Assembly (NCBI GenBank): GCA_959608625.1
Contig: CAUHQV010000007.1
Location: forward strand, 4,367-68,366
Direction: 5' to 3'
DNA from: an uncultured Flavobacteriales bacterium
GTDB taxonomy: Bacteria; Bacteroidota; Bacteroidia; Flavobacteriales; UBA1820
DNA length: 64,000 nt
This document shows, piece by piece, positions 16,700-23,723 of this stretch. The translations under genes were made by a program, and so were the position numbers. Position 1 is the stretch's first letter; each line of letters begins with the position of its first letter. A model generated the notes under the pieces. That model was not told the DNA's origin. It did not search any database and saw nothing but the letters and a program-made list of their open reading frames with translations.

Positions 16700-17158
16700 T
16701 CAGATGAACGGGCTTATTTCTTCCGCCGCGCCTTCCAGCAATTCCACGTCCTCTTTGGAAAAACCGTCAGGGGTAAAGGAATCGACATCCAGCACGGCTA
16801 TCACCTGGCCGGCACGCAATACCGGCACTACGGCCTCGCTTTTTACCCGGATGCTGCATGAAATATAATTATCTTCTTTCGTCACGTCGGATACCACCAA
16901 TTTCTCCCCGGTCTCGGCTACCCGGCCGCATACCCCATCTCCGTACGGTATTTCGACGTGTTCGGTTTCCTCGCCCGAATAAGGGCCTATCTCGAGTTTC
17001 CTTGCGGCTGGGACACAGCGGTACACCCCTACCCAATTGAAATGGGACACCCCGTCCAAAAGCATCTGGCAAACGAACCGTATCACATCGTCGCTATCCA
17101 TGTCCGAATCCACCGCGGACTTTATCTCCCCGAAAAGGAGCGCATGGCGTTTGTTCAT
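16700..17158 (-). CDS. GAF-domain protein, free methionine-(R)-sulfoxide reductase-like
   Basis: A 152-residue single GAF domain closely resembling fRMsr (YebR): NWVGVYR, IPYGDGVCGRVAETG, YISCSIRVKSEAVVPV and VIAVLDVDSFTPDGFS. fRMsr uses three cysteines spaced CX9CX23C. The second and third are present (C77 and C101, 23 residues apart), but the position of the first is H67. Reduction of free Met-R-oxide via the third cysteine may still be possible, but the usual disulfide relay would change. It lies between pheS and a membrane unknown without a recognisable promoter. Confidence 0.75.
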   Translation of the reverse strand: MNKRHALLFGEIKSAVDSDMDSDDVIRFVCQMLLDGVSHFNWVGVYRCVPAARKLEIGPYSGEETEHVEIPYGDGVCGRVAETGEKLVVSDVTKEDNYISCSIRVKSEAVVPVLRAGQVIAVLDVDSFTPDGFSKEDVELLEGAAEEISPFI

Positions 17159-17214
17159 ATTGTTTTACGTTTTACTCTGTATGCAATCTCTCCGATCCCG
17201 ATAATCGTGTTTTC

Positions 17215-17925
17215 TTACTTGTATTCTTTTTCTATTGCCGCCAACGTGGCGTCGATCGTTTCCAGATATTGATTGTAAACAGACTGTGGGTCGTGGCAGT
17301 TCAGAATGTACTGTACGAACATGATTCCTTCCGTCCGGTTGAAAAGCAACGCCCATATTTCCTGAGGTATTTGCGGATTATTGGCAAAAAAATCATTGAT
17401 TCCCGGGTTGGCCATCAGCTTTTCCTGCATCATTTTTTTTGTGTTGATGAAAGATTCAAAGGTCATAGCGGCGGATTTAACGGCGTCATACGAACGGATA
17501 ATCTGCAGCGCCAGTTCTTTGTTTTTGACTTTCTGAATGAGGGAGGACATTTTGAGCATTTCCATGGCATCGCTCGTATACGTATAGGTCCCCATCTGAA
17601 ACGGTTGGAAGGCGTATAGGTATAGAGAATCGGATGAAACGCGATTCAAGTCGTTTTTATGGCTGAACAGATAACGGGCGGCATTTTGTTCCCGGATTTC
17701 CCGGTCGAGCATCTCCTGTACAACTCCCCGGTTGATCCGGAGTTCACTTTTTACCAATTGCATGGCTTTGCTCACTTCCTGCCGGGAATTTCGCTTGGAA
17801 ATAAGATCACCGCCTATAAAAGTAATCGCAATACCCAATACTACAGCTACAAAATTGCGGAAAAAATCACCCATTTTCCATTTGGAGAAAATACCTTTCA
17901 GTTTCTTTCCGGGATGTTTCGACAT
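17215..17925 (-). CDS. Single-pass membrane protein of unknown function
   Basis: A 236-residue protein not assigned to a family. A basic cytoplasmic N terminus (KHPGKKLKGIFSKWK) is followed by one membrane segment (residues about 22-41, FFRNFVAVVLGIAITFIGGD), then a largely helical, charged extracytoplasmic region (EVSKAMQLVKSELRINRGVVQEML; later LALQIIRSYDAVKSAAMTFESF). The layout recalls small Bacteroidetes membrane proteins of the DUF6090 kind, but I cannot confirm homology. It lies 56 nt upstream of the GAF gene and could be cotranscribed with it. Confidence 0.6.
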   Translation of the reverse strand: MSKHPGKKLKGIFSKWKMGDFFRNFVAVVLGIAITFIGGDLISKRNSRQEVSKAMQLVKSELRINRGVVQEMLDREIREQNAARYLFSHKNDLNRVSSDSLYLYAFQPFQMGTYTYTSDAMEMLKMSSLIQKVKNKELALQIIRSYDAVKSAAMTFESFINTKKMMQEKLMANPGINDFFANNPQIPQEIWALLFNRTEGIMFVQYILNCHDPQSVYNQYLETIDATLAAIEKEYK

Positions 17926-17980
17926 AATTCAATGCTTTAGAACAAACAAAGATAAAAAACCTTTCGGGCGGTTGCAAACA

Positions 17981-18011
17981 AAAACGTCCGCACCTATGGT
18001 GCGGACGTTTT
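17981..18011 (-). terminator. Terminator of fbaA
   Basis: A 14-bp perfect stem AAAACGTCCGCACC with its complement, loop TAT, 20 nt after the fbaA stop. On the minus strand the stem itself ends in TTTT and continues TGTTTG. Confidence 0.8.
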
Positions 18012-18030
18012 AATGGGAATAGCAATCCGT

Positions 18031-19101
18031 TTACTTCAGCACGTCTACACACAGGAGGTCTTCGAAGGCCACCTTGATGCGGGCGCGAAGCGTATCCTCT
18101 CCTTTGCGGAGCCATACGCGCGGGTCGTAATATTTCTTGTTGGGCGCGTCCTCGCCTTCGGGGTTGCCCACCTGGGTCTGCAGGTACGCTTTCTTCTGCT
18201 CCATATAGTCGCGGATGCCTTCCATAAAAGCGAACTGGGTATCGGTGTCGATGTTCATCTTCACCACGCCGTAGCCGATCGCCTCGCGGATTTCCTCCAG
18301 GGAAGAACCGGAACCGCCGTGGAATACCATGTTGACCGGTTTGGCAGCCGTATTGTACTTTTTCTGGATATATTCCTGCGAATCGCGCAGGATTGTCGGT
18401 TTCAGCACCACGTTACCCGGCTTGTACACTCCGTGCACGTTTCCGAAAGAAGCGGCGATAGTGAAGTTCGGGCTGATCTTCATCAACTCCTCGTACGCGT
18501 AAGCCACATCTTCAGGCTGTGTGTACAAGCGGCTGGCATCCACACCGGAGTGGTCTACCCCGTCCTCTTCACCGCCGGTGATGCCGAGCTCTATTTCGAG
18601 GGTCATGCCCATCTTGCTCATGCGGGCGAGGTATTTTTTGCAGATCTCGATATTGTCCTTCAGGGATTCGGTGGACAGGTCTATCATATGCGAAGAGAAG
18701 AGCGGTTTTCCGGTGCGGGCGTAGAATTTTTCGCCGGCATCCAAAAGTCCGTCCACCCAAGGGAGGAGTTTCTTGGCGCAATGGTCGGTATGAAGCACCA
18801 CGGGAATACCGTAAAGTTCGGCCATCGTATGTACGTGCTCGGCCCCGCAGATAGCGCCGGCGATAGCTGCCTGCTGCGCATCGTTAGGCACGGATTTTCC
18901 GGCGATAAAAGCAGCGCCTCCGTTGGAGAACTGTACGATCACGGGCGAATTCACGTCCTTGGCCGTTTCCATCACGGCGTTGATAGTGTTGGTGCCCGTG
19001 CAGTTCACTGCCGGCATGGCAAATCCTTTTTCCTTGGCAAAGGCGAACAGTTCGGCCAGGCCCTCTCCTGTTACGACTCCCGGTTTGATTTTTTGGCTCA
19101 T
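18031..19101 (-). CDS. fbaA: Class II fructose-bisphosphate aldolase
   Basis: A 356-residue zinc-dependent aldolase of glycolysis and gluconeogenesis (fructose 1,6-bisphosphate to DHAP plus glyceraldehyde 3-phosphate). Diagnostic stretches are LHTDHCAKKLLPWVDG (zinc histidine and catalytic aspartate), LEIELGITGGEEDGVDHSGV, and FHGGSGSSLEEI (zinc and phosphate binding). The length and long loops place it in the A group with E. coli FbaA. It is monocistronic with a consensus promoter and a terminator. Confidence 0.95.
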   Translation of the reverse strand: MSQKIKPGVVTGEGLAELFAFAKEKGFAMPAVNCTGTNTINAVMETAKDVNSPVIVQFSNGGAAFIAGKSVPNDAQQAAIAGAICGAEHVHTMAELYGIPVVLHTDHCAKKLLPWVDGLLDAGEKFYARTGKPLFSSHMIDLSTESLKDNIEICKKYLARMSKMGMTLEIELGITGGEEDGVDHSGVDASRLYTQPEDVAYAYEELMKISPNFTIAASFGNVHGVYKPGNVVLKPTILRDSQEYIQKKYNTAAKPVNMVFHGGSGSSLEEIREAIGYGVVKMNIDTDTQFAFMEGIRDYMEQKKAYLQTQVGNPEGEDAPNKKYYDPRVWLRKGEDTLRARIKVAFEDLLCVDVLK

Positions 19102-19178
19102 TGTATATTTATTGGTTTTACGGCGAAGGCCGAAGAAGCCTTCAATTTTGTTGATTTGATTTTACTTAAAAAGCTCGG

Positions 19179-19209
19179 CAAAGATACGGTTTTTCCGCTA
19201 TGCGGCAAA
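19179..19209 (-). promoter_or_regulatory. Consensus promoter of fbaA
   Basis: Minus strand TTTG (19209-19206), 19 nt, TATCTTTG (19186-19179): exact consensus. The leader is about 70 nt. Confidence 0.82.
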
Positions 19210-19259
19210 GCGTTTCAGGTGCGTTTTAAGCATCTGTCCCGACAGCAGCACGGCGCCGT

Positions 19260-20306
19260 TCAGTCAAGCAACGGAAGCTGGTAACGATATACTTTTTCAA
19301 AATCTAGCTGATCGTCGTAACCGTATAGCCATCCGTCATAGACCAGCAAACGGTTTATCTTTTTATCAAGCGAATATTTTCTTTTAAAACTCCCTTGCCA
19401 GTCATAGACCAAAACCGCACTCGAAAGAGTTGCCCCCTCGGGCAGCTCAAAGCGTTCGACCATAGATTTTCCAGTCTCCCGGGACAGATCCGTTTCTAAA
19501 ATATATACATAAGAGGTATCCGCCGTTATAGCACCGTAATACTTTATTTTTTCGCTCTCCCAAAGCCCAGCGCGCTGCAACTGTTCGACCGAACGCCTGT
19601 CGCCTGTCGCCTTTTGCAACAAAAACCGGCCGGTTGACACCTCATAAAATTCCACACGGTCCGTGTACTCATAATTGACGACAAGTATCTTTCCATTCGA
19701 AACATACCCCGGCACGTTGATCAACGTACTGGCCGACCATCCATTTCCATGTTCTTCCTGCCGGAAACTCTTCAGCGGCAAGGAATCCACCGCTTTTCCG
19801 CCCAGCAGGTCGATCAGACTCATTCCAAATTGTTGCTGTCCGTCAATGCTATAAACTTCTCCCAAAGCCAGCGAATCGTTGAACACCAATATAGGATCGT
19901 CACAATCTTCGCAAGGGCGAAAACGAACATACTTGCACAGACTGTCTTGTCCGGCCGTAAAGCCCATAACGGATTCCCGGGCCCAATCCATCACCCAAAA
20001 TACCGGTATGGAAATATTTTGCCGCAACAATTCTTCATCCGACACTTCCTCAGGGCCTTCACCCCGGCCGACGGCACAATACCGGTATTCAAATTCCGGC
20101 AGGCCATAAACATAGAACGCCGTATCCATTTCCTCGGCATGAACTACACATTTATCCCCGACTACGATCCAAGCATACGGTTTGATGATCTGCCGGATAG
20201 TTATACTGTCTGCCGAAAGGAGCATGCTATCGGAGCCTCCAGCCTTCCGACCGCTACAGGATACGGCAAAAACCGCCGCACAGATAAAAAGAAATGCCGT
20301 TTTCAT
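19260..20306 (-). CDS. BF3164-like beta-propeller lipoprotein
   Basis: A 348-residue lipoprotein (lipobox AVSC, C17). Repeated short beta strands with patterns such as FEYRYCAVGRGEGPEEV, GFTAGQDSLCKYVRF, KILVVNYEYTDRVEFYEVSTG and LLVYDGWLYGYDDQ fit the TolB-like six-bladed propeller found in Bacteroidetes BF3164-type lipoproteins. Its role is unknown; it probably acts as a surface or periplasmic binding protein. The start lies 1 nt after the stop of the esterase gene, so the two are cotranscribed. Confidence 0.65.
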   Translation of the reverse strand: MKTAFLFICAAVFAVSCSGRKAGGSDSMLLSADSITIRQIIKPYAWIVVGDKCVVHAEEMDTAFYVYGLPEFEYRYCAVGRGEGPEEVSDEELLRQNISIPVFWVMDWARESVMGFTAGQDSLCKYVRFRPCEDCDDPILVFNDSLALGEVYSIDGQQQFGMSLIDLLGGKAVDSLPLKSFRQEEHGNGWSASTLINVPGYVSNGKILVVNYEYTDRVEFYEVSTGRFLLQKATGDRRSVEQLQRAGLWESEKIKYYGAITADTSYVYILETDLSRETGKSMVERFELPEGATLSSAVLVYDWQGSFKRKYSLDKKINRLLVYDGWLYGYDDQLDFEKVYRYQLPLLD

Positions 20307-20307
20307 T

Positions 20308-20985
20308 TTATTCGTCCTTTAATTGTCCATCCACCCAACTGCGGATACGCGACATCCCGTCCGGACTGATCCCGTGCCCGATCGGGAATTCGCAGTATTG
20401 GTAATCGACCCCCAGATCCCGCATGAAATCCTGTACACCGCGTCCGGCCTGTATCGGGATCACCGGATCCATCGTGCCGTGCATCGCCAAGGCCTTTACC
20501 CCGGAGTAATCGTTCTGATCCACCGAATCGTCTATTACTCCCCTTTCCACATAGCCGCTCAGGGGAATATAACGGCGGATGAGACCGGGATATTTGGACA
20601 TAATACCGTAACTCAATATGGCCCCCTGACTGAACCCCAAAAGCCATACGTGATCCGGGTCGGCCTCGTGTTTTTCGACGGCCTGCCCGATGAATTCCGC
20701 GAGTTTTTCGCGGGCGGCCACCGCCTGCGGGATATCCGATACCATTTTATCCCCTTCGTAACCGAGCGAATACCACGCCGCCCCGCCGTAAGGCAGGTCT
20801 ATAGGAGCCCTCGGGGCTACGATATGGAATACATCCGGAAATTCCCCGCCCAAAGAGAACAGGTCGTTCTCGTCGGCGCCGTACCCATGTGCCATCACAA
20901 GCATCGGATTCTTACCCTGCGGCAGCTTCCGGGCCGGTGGGGCATAATTATAAACGAGCGATAAATCTTTTTCTTTTTTCATCAT
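20308..20985 (-). CDS. Alpha/beta-hydrolase, carboxylesterase/phospholipase family
   Basis: A 225-residue cytoplasmic serine esterase of the YpfH/carboxylesterase type: nucleophile S119 (LLGFSQGAILS), acid D173 (MHGTMDPVIP) and base H204 (PIGHGISPDG), with oxyanion loop MAHGYGADENDL. Likely substrates are short-chain acyl esters or lysophospholipids. The start is chosen at the MM pair (20985 or 20982); the longer in-frame extension would run through the divergent promoters and the macro-domain gene. Operon with the BF3164-like gene. Confidence 0.8.
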   Translation of the reverse strand: MMKKEKDLSLVYNYAPPARKLPQGKNPMLVMAHGYGADENDLFSLGGEFPDVFHIVAPRAPIDLPYGGAAWYSLGYEGDKMVSDIPQAVAAREKLAEFIGQAVEKHEADPDHVWLLGFSQGAILSYGIMSKYPGLIRRYIPLSGYVERGVIDDSVDQNDYSGVKALAMHGTMDPVIPIQAGRGVQDFMRDLGVDYQYCEFPIGHGISPDGMSRIRSWVDGQLKDE

Positions 20986-21005
20986 TTTACCGGGTTCGAT
21001 TTGCC

Positions 21006-21013
21006 CAAAGGTA
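21006..21013 (-). promoter_or_regulatory. -7 element of the esterase operon
   Basis: TACCTTTG on the minus strand, about 20 nt before the ATG. The nearest upstream TTTG lies 22 nt away, slightly too far. It is divergent from the element at 21046. Confidence 0.5.
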
Positions 21014-21045
21014 GGAAAAACGCGGCAAAGCCCCGCAAAGTTGCG

Positions 21046-21053
21046 TATATTTG
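21046..21053 (+). promoter_or_regulatory. -7 element immediately before the macro-domain ATG
   Basis: TATATTTG ends only 4 nt before the ATG at 21058, so transcription from it would start at or within the start codon. Confidence 0.45.
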
Positions 21054-21057
21054 TCGT

Positions 21058-21567
21058 ATGGAAGACCCGAAGATCGAGATCGTCACCGCCGATATCACCA
21101 CCCTGGATTGCGACGCCATCGTGAATGCCGCCAATAGTTCCCTGCTCGGAGGAGGCGGCGTAGACGGGGCCATCCACCGGGCTGCCGGCCCCGGTCTGCT
21201 GGAAGAGTGCCGCACATTGGGAGGGTGTCCTACGGGAGAATGCCGGGTGACCGGAGCGTACATGCTCCCCTGCCGGGCCGTCATCCATACCGTAGGCCCC
21301 GTATGGCAGGGAGGCCGCAGCGACGAAGCGGAACTATTGGCCTCCTGTTACCGGAATTCCTTCGAAGCCGCCGCTGAGAAGGGGTTCAAGAGCATCGCTT
21401 TCCCGGGCATCAGCACCGGGGTGTACAGCTATCCGAAAGACCAAGCCGCCCGCATCGCATTACAGGAAATAAAAGCGTTCCTGCAAAAACCGTCCTCGGT
21501 GGAAAAGGTCGTCATCGTTTGCTTCCCCGCCGGGAACGAGAAATATTACACCTCTCTAAAAGACTGA
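21058..21567 (+). CDS. Macro-domain O-acetyl-ADP-ribose deacetylase
   Basis: A 169-residue single macro domain of the YmdB class: VTADITTLDCDAIVNAANSSLLGGGGVDGAIHRAAGPGLLEEC includes the conserved asparagine and the ADP-ribose-binding loop, and SIAFPGISTGVYSYP binds the diphosphate. It hydrolyses O-acetyl-ADP-ribose or removes ADP-ribose from acidic residues. MEDPKIEIV aligns with family N termini, so the start is firm. It is followed after 6 nt by the Nif3-like gene, so the three plus-strand genes to 23470 probably form an operon. Confidence 0.88.
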   Translation: MEDPKIEIVTADITTLDCDAIVNAANSSLLGGGGVDGAIHRAAGPGLLEECRTLGGCPTGECRVTGAYMLPCRAVIHTVGPVWQGGRSDEAELLASCYRNSFEAAAEKGFKSIAFPGISTGVYSYPKDQAARIALQEIKAFLQKPSSVEKVVIVCFPAGNEKYYTSLKD

Positions 21568-21573
21568 AAATCC

Positions 21574-22686
21574 ATGAATAAAGAGAAAGTAACGGTAAAA
21601 GACGTAGCCACCACCCTGGAAGAATTCGCCCCCCGGCAGTATGCCGAAGGTTTCGACAACACCGGATTGCTCGTAGGCGAGCAGGACACTGAGGTAACGG
21701 GCATCCTGGTGGCGCACGACTGCCTGGAAGAAGTGGTCGTCGAAGCCGAAGAAAAAGGCTGCAACCTGATCGTCGCTTTCCATCCCATCATCTTTTCCGG
21801 CCTGAAAAGCCTGACCGGGCGCTCTTATGTAGAGCGGGCCGTCATGCGCGCCTTGCGGGCCGGGATCGCCATTTATGCCGTTCATTCTGCGCTGGACAAC
21901 TCCTTCCACGGGGTAAGCGCCGGCATGTGCGACGCGCTCGGACTCATTGGTCGGGAGATATTGATCCCCCAGGAAGGCACGATGAAAAAGATCACGACTT
22001 ATGTGCCGGCCTCCCATGCCGGCCGGATACGGGAAGCCCTTTTCTCGGCGGGTGCAGGACAGATCGCCCCGTACGACTGCTGCAGCTACAATGTGGACGG
22101 CATGGGCACCTTCCGCCCACTCGAAGGGGCCGACCCTTTCGTAGGACGTATCGGTGAATTGCACCGGGAGAATGAAACGAGGATCAGTGCCGTTTTCCTG
22201 CGGCACCGGGAAAAAGATATCGTCAATGCACTTAAGAGCGCACATCCTTATGAAATACCGGCCTACGAAATATCTTCTTTAGACAATGGCTGCGGACAGA
22301 TCGGAATGGGCATGACCGGCCTGTTGCCGGAGCCCCTCGATGAAGTGACTTTCCTAAAAACGCTGCGCGAACGCTTCGATGCCCGCGGTATCCGCTACTC
22401 CGCCCCGACAGGGCGGAAAATCCGGAAGGTGGCGGTGCTGGGCGGGGCAGGCAGTTTTGCCCTGAAAGCCGCGATCGCGGCCGGAGCAGACGCTTACGTG
22501 AGCGCCGATTTCAAATACCACGATTTTTTCGGGGCCGAAGGGCGTATCCTGATAGCCGACATCGGACATTTCGAGAGCGAACGTTTCACAAAAAACATTT
22601 TGCATGACTATTTAATCAAAATTTTCACTATTTTTGCAGTCCGTTTATCCGAGATAAACACCAACCCTATCAATTATTTGCAATAA
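21574..22686 (+). CDS. Nif3/DUF34-family protein with an altered metal site
   Basis: A 370-residue Nif3-like hexameric-type protein with the inserted CutA-like middle domain (about 130-235). The family holds a dinuclear metal site made by a HH pair, a downstream H/D, and H..E near the C terminus. Here the N-terminal pair reads F69-H70 (IVAFHPIIF) rather than HH; H104/D108 (HSALD) and H332..E336 (IGHFESE) are present. One ligand is therefore replaced by phenylalanine. The function of the family is still debated (GTP cyclohydrolase-like or metal-handling roles). It lies 1 nt upstream of the coiled-coil partner gene. Confidence 0.85.
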   Translation: MNKEKVTVKDVATTLEEFAPRQYAEGFDNTGLLVGEQDTEVTGILVAHDCLEEVVVEAEEKGCNLIVAFHPIIFSGLKSLTGRSYVERAVMRALRAGIAIYAVHSALDNSFHGVSAGMCDALGLIGREILIPQEGTMKKITTYVPASHAGRIREALFSAGAGQIAPYDCCSYNVDGMGTFRPLEGADPFVGRIGELHRENETRISAVFLRHREKDIVNALKSAHPYEIPAYEISSLDNGCGQIGMGMTGLLPEPLDEVTFLKTLRERFDARGIRYSAPTGRKIRKVAVLGGAGSFALKAAIAAGADAYVSADFKYHDFFGAEGRILIADIGHFESERFTKNILHDYLIKIFTIFAVRLSEINTNPINYLQ

Positions 22687-22687
22687 T

Positions 22688-23470
22688 ATGGCCGAGAAAG
22701 AAATAACGGTAGAACAGAAGCTTCGTACGCTGTACGACCTCCAGTTGATAGACACGCGCATAGACCAGATCCTGGCCATCCAAGGGGAATTACCCCTGGA
22801 AGTAAAGGAGTTGGAAGACGAAATTGAAGGCCTCTCCACCCGCCTGGAGCGCTTCACCCAGGAGAACAAGAGTTTCGAGGAGCAGGTAAAGACCCTTAAG
22901 CATACGATCCTCGATGCCAAAGACCTTATCTCCCGCTATGAGGAGCAGCAGAAGCATGTGCGCAACAACCGCGAATACGATTCGATCAGCAAGGAAATAG
23001 AATACCAGAACCTCGAGATCGAACACGCTGAAAAGCTTATCCGCGAATCGGGCGCCAAACTCGAAATGCAGAAAGCCCGCATCGTAGAAACGGAAGAAAA
23101 ACTGGCCGGGCTAAAGGAACACCTGAGCGTGAAAAAAGGCGAACTCGAAAGTATTCTGGAGGAAACCCGCCGTGAAAACGAGGCCTTGCAGCAAAAAGCC
23201 GACGAGATCGTCACCGAAATAGAGCCCCGCCTGCTGTTCGCTTACCGCAAAATCCGCGAACGCGTACGCAACGGACTGGCTGTGGTATCGATCGACCGCG
23301 GCGCTTCGGAAGGATCTTACTTCACTATTCCTCCCCAGCGGCAGATCGAGATCGCCATGCGCAAAAAGATCATCGCCGACGAGAACAGCGGCCGTATCCT
23401 GGTCGACCCGGAACTGGCCCGCGAAGAACGCGAAAAGATGGAAGCGATCTTTGACAAGATCCTTCAATAA
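22688..23470 (+). CDS. Coiled-coil protein with a degenerate C4 zinc ribbon
   Basis: A 260-residue protein: residues 20-190 are continuous coiled coil (repeated E/K/L heptads), and residues about 200-245 align by pattern with the C4-type zinc ribbon of the family commonly encoded next to nif3. All four cysteine positions are substituted: S207 and S210 (RGASEGSYFTIPPQ) for the first CxxC, and D231 and S234 (ADENSGRILVD) for the second. The scaffold around them (IPPQ, GRIL) is intact. Members are proposed to bind nucleic acid or assist secretion and flagellar functions elsewhere. A strong terminator follows. Confidence 0.8.
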   Translation: MAEKEITVEQKLRTLYDLQLIDTRIDQILAIQGELPLEVKELEDEIEGLSTRLERFTQENKSFEEQVKTLKHTILDAKDLISRYEEQQKHVRNNREYDSISKEIEYQNLEIEHAEKLIRESGAKLEMQKARIVETEEKLAGLKEHLSVKKGELESILEETRRENEALQQKADEIVTEIEPRLLFAYRKIRERVRNGLAVVSIDRGASEGSYFTIPPQRQIEIAMRKKIIADENSGRILVDPELAREEREKMEAIFDKILQ

Positions 23471-23490
23471 AAGCTATAATCCACTACCCA

Positions 23491-23523
23491 AAAAGCCGGC
23501 TGCATTGCAGCCGGCTTTTTTAT
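23491..23523 (+). terminator. Terminator of the macro-nif3-coiled-coil operon
   Basis: AAAAGCCGGCTGCA/TGCAGCCGGCTTTT perfect stem followed by further T residues, 20 nt after the stop. Confidence 0.92.
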
Positions 23524-23546
23524 TGAGAACGCCGTCTTTGCAAATA

Positions 23547-23572
23547 TGACACCCGACTTTCATTTTTGACAC
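23547..23572. repeat. TGACAC direct repeats on a 20-bp pitch
   Basis: TGACAC occurs at 23547-23552 and 23567-23572, two helical turns apart, 150 nt upstream of the glycosidase operon. Could be paired regulator half-sites or a relic of a mobile-element end; no transposase is nearby. Confidence 0.3.
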
Positions 23573-23723
23573 AAAAAATACAGTATTCGCAGCAAACAGC
23601 CTCTTTCAAAAATTGGGGATTCCGTAAATATTTTCGATCTTAGCGCCATAAACCGCTCCGGCCCGCAGCGTACGGGTTATGTTTTTTGACTCCCCGCTCC
23701 CGGACATTCCCTGAACGACCTAT

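Noticed and set aside
18013..19284. 423-codon plus-strand frame opposite fbaA
   Set aside because: Shadow of the aldolase gene; no family signature.
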